Below are positions 17,051-24,147 of a stretch of 64,000 nucleotides of DNA, piece by piece. Origin of the DNA: PALSA-612 sp963755155 (GTDB lineage: Bacteria > Actinomycetota > Thermoleophilia > Gaiellales > Gaiellaceae); contig CAVWIV010000013.1 of assembly GCA_963755155.1 (NCBI GenBank), forward strand, positions 39,511-103,510, read 5' to 3'. Position numbers and translations under genes: made by a program. The notes under the pieces were generated by a model. That model searched no databases and was not told the DNA's origin. It saw only the letters and a program-made list of their open reading frames with translations. Every line of letters begins with the position of its first letter. Positions within the stretch are counted from its first letter, which is position 1.

Positions 17051-17848
17051 CTATTCGGCGAGGGCGAAGCGCTCGAACTCGACGATCTCGAGGCCGGCGT
17101 CGGCGAGCACGTCGCCGACCCGCCGGTCGGGATCGTGGATCCAGTCCTGGTCGGCGAGCACGTGCCCCTCGAACCACTTCTCGAGTCGGCCGGCGACGAT
17201 TTTCTCACGCACCTGCTCGGGCTTGTCGAGCACGTCTTCCTGCTTGGAGAGGATGTCGCGCTCGGCGTCGACCTCGGCCTGGGGAACGCTGTCCCTCGAC
17301 ACGTAGACCGGCGCCGCGGCTGCGATGTGCATCGCCACCTTGTACGCGAGGTCGGGCTCGCCTTTCGCGTGCAGGAGCACGCCGAGCTTGTTCGCGGGCG
17401 GGTGGACGTACGCCGTGAGGATCTCGTGCTCCGCGCCCTCGTAGCGCGCGGTGCCGACGACAGCGATGTTCTCGCCGAGGCGGGCGACCAGCTCGACGCG
17501 TTCGTCCTCCAGCGAGTCGGCCGCGTCCACGCCGTGGTGCAGCACCTCGCTGAGCACCCGCTGCGCGTAGACGAGGAACTCCTCGTTGTTCGAGACCGGC
17601 TCCGTCTCGCAGCCGACGGCGACCATCGCCGCCACGCTCTCCTCGGTGATCGAGAAGCCGACCTTGCCCTCGGTCGTGTCGCGCCCCGAGCGCTTGGCTG
17701 CGTCCGCGATGCCCTTCTCGCGGAGCAACGTGCGTGCAGCGTCGAGGTCGCCGCCCGTCTCCTCGAGCGCCCGCTTGCAGTCCATCATCCCCGCGCCCGT
17801 CTGGTCGCGGAGCTCCTTCACGAGGCTGGCGGAGATCGTGGTCGACAT
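17051..17848 (-). CDS. tsf: Translation elongation factor Ts
   Basis: Nucleotide-exchange factor for EF-Tu. 265 residues. The N-terminal UBA-like part has VKELRDQTGAGMMDCKRAL. The usual core TDFVAKNEEF is here TEPVSNNEEF, a variant in the segment that touches EF-Tu. The C-terminus reads GDVLADAGLEIVEFERF. The ATG at 17848 shares its A with the TGA that I take to be the true rpsB stop (TGATG). As sequenced, rpsB and tsf form one uninterrupted frame because of a one-base shift in the rpsB tail. Confidence 0.95.
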   Translation of the reverse strand: MSTTISASLVKELRDQTGAGMMDCKRALEETGGDLDAARTLLREKGIADAAKRSGRDTTEGKVGFSITEESVAAMVAVGCETEPVSNNEEFLVYAQRVLSEVLHHGVDAADSLEDERVELVARLGENIAVVGTARYEGAEHEILTAYVHPPANKLGVLLHAKGEPDLAYKVAMHIAAAAPVYVSRDSVPQAEVDAERDILSKQEDVLDKPEQVREKIVAGRLEKWFEGHVLADQDWIHDPDRRVGDVLADAGLEIVEFERFALAE

Positions 17849-18706
17849 CAGGCCTCCACCTCCGCCGGCTCCTCGGCGGGCTCTTTCGGCGCGGCTCTGC
17901 TCCTCGGCGGCCGGCTCCTCGGAGGTCTCTTCCTCGGCGGCGGGCTCTTCGTCTGCGGCCGGCTCCTCGCCTGACTCTTCCTCCGGCGCCGCCTCCGCCT
18001 TCTGCGTCATCTCGGCAGGGTCGACGAGCTGCTTGCCGGCCTCGATGCCGTTGGCGAGCACCTTCGTGACGAGCGCGCACGAGCGGATCGCGTCGTCGTT
18101 TCCGGGAATGACGTAGTCCGCCTCGTCCGGATCGGCGTTCGTGTCGACGAGGCCGATGATCGGAATGTTGAGGCGCTTCGCCTCCCGTACCGCGAGCTGC
18201 TCCTTCTTGAGATCGACGACGAACACCGCGTCGGGCTGGCGCTTCATGTCGGCCACGCCGCCGAGGTTCGCCTCGAGCTTCTCGAGCTCTGCCTCCATCG
18301 CGATCCGCTCCTTCGACGGAAGCAGTTCGAGCTGCCCCTCGGTCTTCAGTCGACGGAGCTCGTGCAGGTGCTCGATGCGCTCCGAGAGCGTCCGCCAGTT
18401 CGTCAGCAGGCCGCCCAGCCAGCGGTTCGAGACGTACGGCATGCCGACACGCTTCGCCTCCTCCGCTACGGCGTCCTGGGCCTGCTTCTTCGTGCCCACG
18501 AAGAGCACGGTGCCCCGGCGGCCTGCGATGTTGGAGACGAGCGCGTGCGCCTCTTCGAGCAGCGCCTGCGTCTGGGTGAGATCGATGATGTAGATGCCGC
18601 CGCGCTCGCCGAAGATGAAGCGCTTCATCTTCGGGTTCCAGCGGCGCGTCTGGTGGCCGAAGTGGACGCCGGCCTCCAGGAGGTCCTTCATGGACACGAC
18701 AGACAC
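17848..18706 (-). CDS. rpsB: Ribosomal protein S2, frameshifted in its acidic tail
   Basis: Small-subunit ribosomal protein. The start MSVVSMKDLLEAGVHFGHQT and the core segments VLFVGTKKQAQ, SNRWLGGLLTNW and VFVVDLKKEQLAVREA are fully conserved. After about residue 235 comes a Glu/Ala/Pro-rich tail. As sequenced the frame runs straight into tsf, but one base less near 17880-17900 gives a tail ending KEPAEEPAEVEA, with TGA at 17848-17850 overlapping the tsf ATG. The 859-base span is one base over a multiple of three. GTG start at 18706 with GGGAG upstream. Confidence 0.92.
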
Positions 18707-18743
18707 GAGATGTGCTCCCTTCGGTTGTTGTACTCAAAGCCGG

Positions 18744-18761
18744 CGGTTCCCGAGAGAACCG
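18744..18761 (-). other. Hairpin in the rpsB leader
   Basis: CGGTTC and GAACCG form a perfect 6-bp stem with a 6-base loop, in the 106-base gap (18707-18812) between rluD and rpsB and about 40 bases before the rpsB GTG. It could be a terminator for rluD, or part of an rpsB leader used for S2 autoregulation. No T-run follows it. I see no convincing promoter in this gap. Confidence 0.45.
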
Positions 18762-18812
18762 ACCACGAGGGGCCGGCACCGCTCTCCGAGACCCGTCCGC
18801 CGGGTCGATTGG

Positions 18813-19709
18813 CTAGTCGCCAGATGCTAGCGCAAGTGCCTCTTGCAACTCCCCGGGAAGCTCGGAAGAGACGTCGACCGGGTCGCCCGTGACCGGATGC
18901 GGAAAGGCCAGCCGGCACGCGTGGAGAAACTGCCGCTCGAGCCCCAGCCCCTGTACGCCATACGTCCGGTCTCCCACCACGGGCAGGTCGATTGCTGCCA
19001 GGTGGACGCGGATCTGGTGCGTGCGCCCCGTCTCGAGCCGAACCCGCAGCAGGGCATGCTCCGGCAGGACGTCCTCGACGTCGAAGTTCGTGACGGCGTC
19101 GCGCGGCGTGGTGGTGTCGAGGGACTGCCTCGTCGGATCGCGCCGGTCACGGCCGATGGGCGCCTCGATCCGCCCGCGACGCGAGCGAGGCCGTCCCCGG
19201 ACGAGCGCGAGGTATTCGCGTTCGAGTGCGCGCCGTCGAACGAGGTTCTGCAGGCGGCCGAACGCTTCCTCACTTCGGGCGACGACCAGCAGGCCGGACG
19301 TGTCGCGGTCGAGGCGGTGCACGATGCCCGCCCGCTCGGCGGGCCCGCCCGTTGCGCCCCGTCCGCGAAGCGCACCGGCGAGCGTCCCCTGCGCACGACC
19401 TGCCCCGGGATGGACGACGACGCCGGCGGGCTTGTCGACGACGAGCAGATGCTCGTCCTCCCAGGCGATCGCGAGGCCTGCCGGCTCGGCTTCCGCCTCC
19501 GGCTCGGGCGCAGCCGCCGGTGGCTCGAAGCGCACCTCCTCGCCACCGGCGAGCCGGTGGCTCTTCGGCCGAGCGACTCCGTCGACAAGCACGGTTCCCC
19601 CGGCGACGAGCCGTTCCGCCGCCGCACGCGAGCCCACGACGGACTGCTCCGCGAGGAACCGGTCCAGCCGCAGCCCCGCGGCCGCCTCGGGTACGCGCAG
19701 CGCGATCAG
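18813..19709 (-). CDS. rluD: RluA-family pseudouridine synthase
   Basis: Converts uridines in rRNA (or tRNA) to pseudouridine. An N-terminal S4 domain begins RLDRFLAEQ; the catalytic domain has the typical GIVHRLDRDTSGLLVVAR, where the Asp of HRLDRDTSG is the nucleophile, and later RTHQIRVHLA. The specificity (23S rRNA, RluD type) is inferred from neighbouring lspA. There is no ATG, GTG or TTG in frame near the expected N-terminus. I placed the start at a CTG (19709) that overlaps the lspA stop as CTGA, like the ATGA couplings elsewhere. A nearby indel is the alternative. Confidence 0.88.
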   Translation of the reverse strand: MIALRVPEAAAGLRLDRFLAEQSVVGSRAAAERLVAGGTVLVDGVARPKSHRLAGGEEVRFEPPAAAPEPEAEAEPAGLAIAWEDEHLLVVDKPAGVVVHPGAGRAQGTLAGALRGRGATGGPAERAGIVHRLDRDTSGLLVVARSEEAFGRLQNLVRRRALEREYLALVRGRPRSRRGRIEAPIGRDRRDPTRQSLDTTTPRDAVTNFDVEDVLPEHALLRVRLETGRTHQIRVHLAAIDLPVVGDRTYGVQGLGLERQFLHACRLAFPHPVTGDPVDVSSELPGELQEALALASGD

Positions 19710-20284
19710 GAGCGGAGCGTCGACGCGCCGTGACGCCGGCGCGGGCTTCGCTCCCCGGCGAGCATCGTCCCGACGAGGAGAACGACGCCCACGATGATGC
19801 AGATGTCCGCGAGATTGAAGGCGGGCCAGTAGCGAATGTCGAGGAAGTCGGTGACGTGGCCCAGCCGTACGCGGTCGGCGAGATTCGAGATGCTGCCGCC
19901 GAGGAGGAGCCCGAGCGCCACGGGCAGCACGGGGTGGCGAGCGCCGGCGCGCGCGAAGAACACGAGCATCCACGCCACGGCGACGGTCGTGAGGACGATC
20001 ACCGCCGCGGTCGCGTTGGGGAACAGGCCGAAGGCGATGCCCGAGTTCTGGACGTGGTGGATGGAGAAGGGGCCGATCACGACGACCTCCTCGTCCAGCG
20101 CCAGCTGGCTCGAGACGATGTGCTTCGTGACCTGGTCGGCGGCGACTGCGGCGACCGTCACGAGCGCGAGCGAAAGCCACTGCGCCGCCTCCGCAGAGAG
20201 CGAGCGTTCCGCGACGGAGACCGCGGCCAGCCCGTCGCGGCGGGCCTCCTCGCCGGCGGGCACCCCTGCGGGAGCGTCAGGCAT
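19706..20284 (-). CDS. lspA: Lipoprotein signal peptidase
   Basis: Aspartic membrane protease that removes signal peptides from prolipoproteins. 192 residues with four hydrophobic helices. The two catalytic Asp residues are in SNLADRVRLG and PAFNLAD; NSGIAFG is also typical. ATG at 20284 follows the zinc-finger gene after 6 bases; a TTG directly before it is possible. The C-terminus is a short basic tail. Confidence 0.95.
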   Translation of the reverse strand: MPDAPAGVPAGEEARRDGLAAVSVAERSLSAEAAQWLSLALVTVAAVAADQVTKHIVSSQLALDEEVVVIGPFSIHHVQNSGIAFGLFPNATAAVIVLTTVAVAWMLVFFARAGARHPVLPVALGLLLGGSISNLADRVRLGHVTDFLDIRYWPAFNLADICIIVGVVLLVGTMLAGERSPRRRHGASTLRS

Positions 20285-20290
20285 CAAGCG

Positions 20291-20656
20291 TCAGCCGCGC
20301 TCCTCCTTGCGGCGGCAGTCGATGCATTGCGTCGCGTACGGGATCGCCTCGAGGCGCTCGTCGCCGATCGGCCGCCCACACGACGTGCAGCTGCCGTACG
20401 TGCCGGCGTCGATGCGCTCGAGAGCCGCGTCGATCGCGCCGAGGACGTGGTTCGAGGCTTCCTCGAGCGAGTAGTCGATCTCGCGATCGAGCGTCACCGT
20501 CGCGGTCTCGCCGATGTTGTCGGCGTACGTCACCTCCTCCGACTCCTCGCTCAGCGACTTCGCGTTCTCCGCGTGGAGGTAGTCGAGCGCCGCGACGACG
20601 CGCTCGCGTTCCTCGAGCAGCCGCTGGCGGTAGGAATCGAGGCGGGCGTCACCCAT
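20291..20656 (-). CDS. DksA/TraR-type zinc-finger protein
   Basis: 121 residues: a long coiled-coil part (about 1-85) and a C-terminal C4 zinc finger (CTSCGRPI and CIDCRRK). The family includes DksA, which binds RNA polymerase, but the DxxDA tip motif of DksA is not apparent. Placement before lspA in a division and envelope operon is common in such clusters. The role is probably transcriptional; the target is unknown. Confidence 0.88.
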   Translation of the reverse strand: MGDARLDSYRQRLLEERERVVAALDYLHAENAKSLSEESEEVTYADNIGETATVTLDREIDYSLEEASNHVLGAIDAALERIDAGTYGSCTSCGRPIGDERLEAIPYATQCIDCRRKEERG

Positions 20657-20682
20657 CTCGCAGCCAGTATAGGTAGACGCCC

Positions 20683-21135
20683 TTAGGCCGCCTCCTCGTC
20701 CGCTACGACCTCTTCGAGCTCGTCGATCGGCACTTCCTCCGCCGCGTCGAGCGCGGCGTGGAGCAGCAGGCGAATGCGGCGTGCATCGAGCACGAGCGCC
20801 TCGCGTTCCGCACGCGCACGTCGCGTGATGTCGCGGGCCTCGGCGCGAGCTTCCTCGATGATCGCCCCAGCGTCAGCACGGCCCTTGTCAGCCACGTGCT
20901 GGGCCGCCTGCTCGGCGGAGACGAGCGTCTGGCGCAGCAGGTGCTCGAGATCCTTGTGCCGTACCAGCTCGCCTTCGAGCTGCTCGATGCGGTCGGCGAG
21001 ATCGGCCCGCTCCCGCCACACGACCTCGAAGCTGTCGGCGACGTCGTCGAGCAGCGCGTCGACCGCGCCCCGGTGGTAGCCGAACAGCCGGCGCTGAAGC
21101 GACACGTGCCGTAGCTCGACAGGTGAGTACGTCAT
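20683..21135 (-). CDS. divIVA: DivIVA-domain cell division/growth protein
   Basis: 150 residues. The N-terminal lipid-binding domain (about 1-60) has the pattern SPVELRHVSLQRRLFGYHRGAVDALLDDVADSFE; the rest is coiled coil (about 40-125) with an acidic tail. DivIVA/Wag31 proteins mark curved membrane at poles and septa and organise wall growth. It lies with sepF and yggT, as in Gram-positive division clusters. It is shorter than mycobacterial Wag31 (about 260), so it could be a SepIVA- or GpsB-like relative. Confidence 0.85.
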   Translation of the reverse strand: MTYSPVELRHVSLQRRLFGYHRGAVDALLDDVADSFEVVWRERADLADRIEQLEGELVRHKDLEHLLRQTLVSAEQAAQHVADKGRADAGAIIEEARAEARDITRRARAEREALVLDARRIRLLLHAALDAAEEVPIDELEEVVADEEAA

Positions 21136-21148
21136 GCGGTGACCCCCT

Positions 21149-21460
21149 TCATTTGAGGTTCTCCAGGAGGACGCCGTTCACGAGTCGTTCCACGACGATG
21201 AGAGCGATCACCGCCACGATCGGCGACAGGTCCACCGGGCCGAGCGGCGGCAGGAACCGCCGAAAGAGCCGGAGGTACGGATCGCACACGTCGTGGAGGA
21301 ACCGCACCACGGGATGCGTGGAATACGGCGAACGGAGCCAGGAGAGAATCACGTAGGCGAAGATCAGCAGCGTGTAGACGGCGATGAACACGGCGACGAA
21401 GCTCTGCACCGAGTCGATCGCGCCCGCGAGTAGCGTGAAGCTGGCGTACACATCGCCCAC
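21149..21460 (-). CDS. YggT-family membrane protein
   Basis: 103 residues with two hydrophobic helices (about 18-42 and 80-100) separated by the family motif DPYLRLFRRFLPPLGPVDLSP. YggT proteins are linked to division-site or osmotic functions and are usually found between sepF and divIVA, as here. Biochemical function is not established. Confidence 0.88.
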   Translation of the reverse strand: MGDVYASFTLLAGAIDSVQSFVAVFIAVYTLLIFAYVILSWLRSPYSTHPVVRFLHDVCDPYLRLFRRFLPPLGPVDLSPIVAVIALIVVERLVNGVLLENLK

Positions 21461-21492
21461 GGTCTAGCGATTCGGCCTCCCGGCCTCAGTTC

Positions 21493-22099
21493 CTACGCCT
21501 GGTTGTAGAAACCGCCGCGTTCCAAGGCTTTCGCTCGCTCCTCCGCCGACACCTCGATGTTCGGTGGGGTGAGGAGGAAGACCTTGTCGGCGATCCGCTG
21601 CATCGTGCCGTTCAGTGCATATGTCAGCCCGCTCGCGAAGTCGATGAGCCGCTTCGAGAGCTCGATGTCGGCGTCCTGGAGGTTGACGATCACCGGCACC
21701 GAGCGCTTGAAGCGGTCGGCGATCTGCTTTGCGTCGTTGAAGCCGCGCGGGACGACCAGGTGCACCTGCGCGAGGCGCGCCGTCGGCGGCAGGCACCGCC
21801 TGCGGGCGGGACTGCCGTGGCGCGACCTCTTCCGCCGCGCTCGCCGAGCCGGATGTCCAGTCGTCGTAGTCGTACTCGGATTCGCGCCTGCGGGGCAACC
21901 GCCGGACGTTCGTGCTCGCCCGCTCTGAGTAGGACTGCTCGACGGGTTGCGCGGCGGCGGGCGGCGGCCCGTCTTCCGACAGGTACTCCTCGTCCCAGCC
22001 GTCGTCGCCGTACTCCTCGGCGATGCCGAAGTACACGAGCGTGCGGTGCCAGACGTCGCCGAGGCTCACGGAGCGCAGTTTATCCCTGGAACTCGGCAC
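21493..22099 (-). CDS. sepF: Cell division protein SepF, split by a frameshift
   Basis: SepF tethers FtsZ to the membrane and is essential where FtsA is absent. The N-terminal part reads SLGDVWHRTLVYFGIAEEYGDDG and continues through an acidic linker. The C-terminal FtsZ-binding domain (VHLVVPRGFNDAKQIADRF, NLQDADIELSKRLIDFASGL, FLLTPPNIEV) is one base out of frame. The shift lies at about 21765-21800; the span is one base over a multiple of three, so one extra base is likely. The start may be GTG 22099 or GTG 22069 (directly before SLGDVW); the second lies clear of the inverted repeat at 22089. Confidence 0.9.
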
Positions 22100-22255
22100 A
22101 GATTGACGCTTCGCCGACGGGGCGTGCTGGGTGGATGCGATCCAAGGACGCAGGGAGTCCCAATAGCCGCAGCGCTATTGGGGCCGACTGAGGACGCCGG
22201 AGCGCGCCGCCCAGCGCGTCCACGGCGGCTCAAGGCTTCGATCTGTGCCGAGTTC
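22089..22255. ncRNA. Structured element filling the yggS-sepF gap
   Basis: A perfect 15-bp inverted repeat (GAACTCGGCACAGAT at 22089-22103; its complement at 22241-22255) closes a 167-base region whose arms are also partly complementary. An inner hairpin, CCAATAG...CTATTGG, lies at 22160-22181. It starts at the yggS stop and ends at the sepF start, so a minus-strand transcript would carry it as the sepF leader. Its core (GACGCAGGGAG at 22147-22157 and CGACTGAGGAC at 22185-22195) recurs at 52698-52807. I cannot match it to a known riboswitch class. Confidence 0.55.
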
Positions 22256-22853
22256 ACCTAAAAAGGGCCGCGCCCACGCGTACGAGCGTTGCGCCCTCGT
22301 CGACGGCGACGCGGTAATCCTGCGTCGTTCCCATCGACAGCTGAGAGAGACCGCGCGCCTCCGCGAGCTCGCGCAGCCGGCGAAAGAACGGCCTCGACGC
22401 CTCCGGGTCGTCGGCGAGCGGTGGCATCGTCGACAACCCGACGACCTCGGCGGGGCATTCGGCGATGAACGCATCGAGCTCGTCCGGGGCCACGCCGGAC
22501 TTCGACTCCTCGCCGGCGAGGTTCACCTGAACGAGCGCCGGGATCTCGAGACGGCGCGCGGCCGACAGCGAGTCGAGCGAGTGGCAGAGCTCGCAGAGAG
22601 CGTTGAGCGTCTCCGCCTTCCTGCTCTGGAGGTGCCCGATGAAGTGCCACCGGAAGGCGCTCCCGTAGGCGGCGTGCTTGGCCTCGAGGTCCTGGGCCCT
22701 GTTCTCGCCGACGACCGTCACTCCGGCCTCGGCGAGCGCAGCCATGGCGTCGACGTCCACGTACTTCGTCGCGGCGACGACGGTCACGGCAGGCCCGACC
22801 TCCGCGACGATCCGCTCGTAGCGCTCCCGCACTGCGTCAGCCGATGGTGGCAA
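22254..22853 (-). CDS. yggS: PLP homeostasis protein YggS/YlmE
   Basis: Pyridoxal-phosphate carrier of the alanine-racemase fold, involved in vitamin B6 balance. 199 residues. PLP lysine in VVAATKYV; further signatures WHFIGHLQSRK, SMGTTQDYRVAV and TLVRVGAALFR. TTG start at 22853, overlapping pgeF; a GTG at 22832 is an alternative. The pgeF-yggS-sepF order is conserved in Gram-positive bacteria. Confidence 0.95.
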   Translation of the reverse strand: MPPSADAVRERYERIVAEVGPAVTVVAATKYVDVDAMAALAEAGVTVVGENRAQDLEAKHAAYGSAFRWHFIGHLQSRKAETLNALCELCHSLDSLSAARRLEIPALVQVNLAGEESKSGVAPDELDAFIAECPAEVVGLSTMPPLADDPEASRPFFRRLRELAEARGLSQLSMGTTQDYRVAVDEGATLVRVGAALFR

Positions 22854-23551
22854 TCGCCCCCTGCCTTCCCGTCAGCCCTGCGTCGCGGCGGTGGGAGAAG
22901 TACCGCTCGGGATGACAGGCAGTGCACTCGTCGAGCCGGTCCACGCGCACGCAGCCGGCGTTTCGAAGCGCTCGCTCCACGGCGCCCGGCAGGTCGAGCC
23001 GGCCGTCGCGGACGAGACCTGCGCCGAACGCGGTGCGCACCGGGGCCGCGACGTCCTCCTCCACGTCGTAGCAACACGGCCCTATGCCCGGTCCGATGGC
23101 GGCCGCCACGAGCCTGCCCCCGAGGGCGTCGACAGCGGCTGGGCACGACTCCCGCCAGCAGGCCGCGCCAACCCACGTGCACGAGCGCGACACCCGGCCG
23201 CCCGCCGATGCGGGCCAGCGCGACCGGCACGCAGTCCGCAGTGACGACCATGACGGATTCGCCGGCCTCGTCCGTCCAGACGGCGTCGGCTTCCTCGCCG
23301 CGCGAGCCGGCGCGCACGACGGCGGCGCCGTGCACCTGCCGCGGCCAGCTCACGCGCTCGGGGTGGACGCCGGCCGCCTCGTACAGCCGCCGCCGGTTCT
23401 CCTGCACGAGCTCACGGTCGTCCCCGCTGAGGAAGCCGAGGTTCAGCGATGCGTAGGCACCGTCGCTGACGCCGCCGGTCCGCGTGGAGAACACGACCTG
23501 GTACGGCCCCGGCACATCCCAGCGGATCAGCTCGATCGCGCCAGCACCCAC
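22837..23551 (-). CDS. pgeF: Purine nucleoside phosphorylase / laccase-domain protein PgeF (YlmD), frameshifted
   Basis: Family members bind zinc or copper through a Cys and two His, and act on purine nucleosides or peptidoglycan-like amino sugars. The first part (VVFSTRTGGVS, VTADCVPVALA, HVGWRGLLAG) and second part (AAVDALGGRLVAAAIGPGIG, PCCYDVE, CHPERYFSHRRD) are in neighbouring frames. The break is near 23150, where GTGCCCAGCCGC would be in frame without the A. The span is one base over a multiple of three. It overlaps the upstream methyltransferase gene by 25 bases if GTG 23551 is used; GTG 23515 is an alternative. Confidence 0.85.
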
Positions 23552-24147
23552 ACGAAGCCTCCCTCCACACCGTGCTCGACCTGCGGTATGAAGTCCTGCC
23601 GGACGATCTCGAACCCGGCGCTCTCCAGCAGCGCAACGCTCGCATCGGCAGCGAAGTGGCTGAAGAACATCGGGGCGCCGAGCCAGTCCTCGTCGACCTC
23701 CGACGGGTTATCGGTCTTGCCGAGTGACGCGACCAGGAGGCCCTGCGGCCTCAGCCACGAGGCGATTCGGCGCAGAAGCGCTTCGTGCAGCTCTCGTGGC
23801 ACATGCGTCAGGGAGTAGAACGCACAGACCGCGTCGAAGCTTGCCTCCGGCAGGTCGAGCTCCACCATGTCCGCCTTGACGAGCCGCGCTTCCGACACGT
23901 TCCCACGAGCGAGCTCGAGCTGGCTCGCGGAGATGTCGACCGCAGTGACGCGATGCCCGGCGTCGAGCAGCGCCCGCGTCGCAGGCAGCCCGGCGCCGCA
24001 CCCGAGCTCGAGCACGTCAGCGGGGTCGGGCAGAGCGGCGATGAGATGGTCGAGATAGCGCCGCCGTCCCTGCCAGTCGGACTCGAGAGACCAGTCGAGA
24101 TAGCGCTCGGCAATCTCGTCGTATCCGGTTTCGACGAGCTCCTTCAT
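23527..24147 (-). CDS. Class I SAM-dependent methyltransferase
   Basis: 206 residues. The SAM-binding fold is clear: VLELGCGAGLPA (motif I), VTAVDIS (motif II) and FDAVCAFYSLTHV (motif IV region). The substrate is unknown. It overlaps the upstream tRNA nucleotidyltransferase gene by 4 bases (ATGA) and pgeF downstream, so it is co-expressed with division and RNA-processing genes; this gives no firm clue to its target. Confidence 0.85.
   Translation of the reverse strand: MKELVETGYDEIAERYLDWSLESDWQGRRRYLDHLIAALPDPADVLELGCGAGLPATRALLDAGHRVTAVDISASQLELARGNVSEARLVKADMVELDLPEASFDAVCAFYSLTHVPRELHEALLRRIASWLRPQGLLVASLGKTDNPSEVDEDWLGAPMFFSHFAADASVALLESAGFEIVRQDFIPQVEHGVEGGFVWVLARSS

Noticed and set aside
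17051..18706. True S2-EF-Ts fusion protein
   Set aside because: One-base removal restores a normal rpsB stop in TGATG overlap with tsf. Span length agrees with a single extra base.
22089..22255. Element as a c-di-GMP-I (GEMM) riboswitch
   Set aside because: GACGCA and GCCGACTG resemble GEMM blocks on the plus strand, but that strand has no gene downstream and the GNRA loop and receptor are not evident. Left unassigned.
22089..22255. Transposable MITE
   Set aside because: Terminal repeats exist, but there is no clear target duplication and the second copy shares only the core, not the ends. Not excluded completely.
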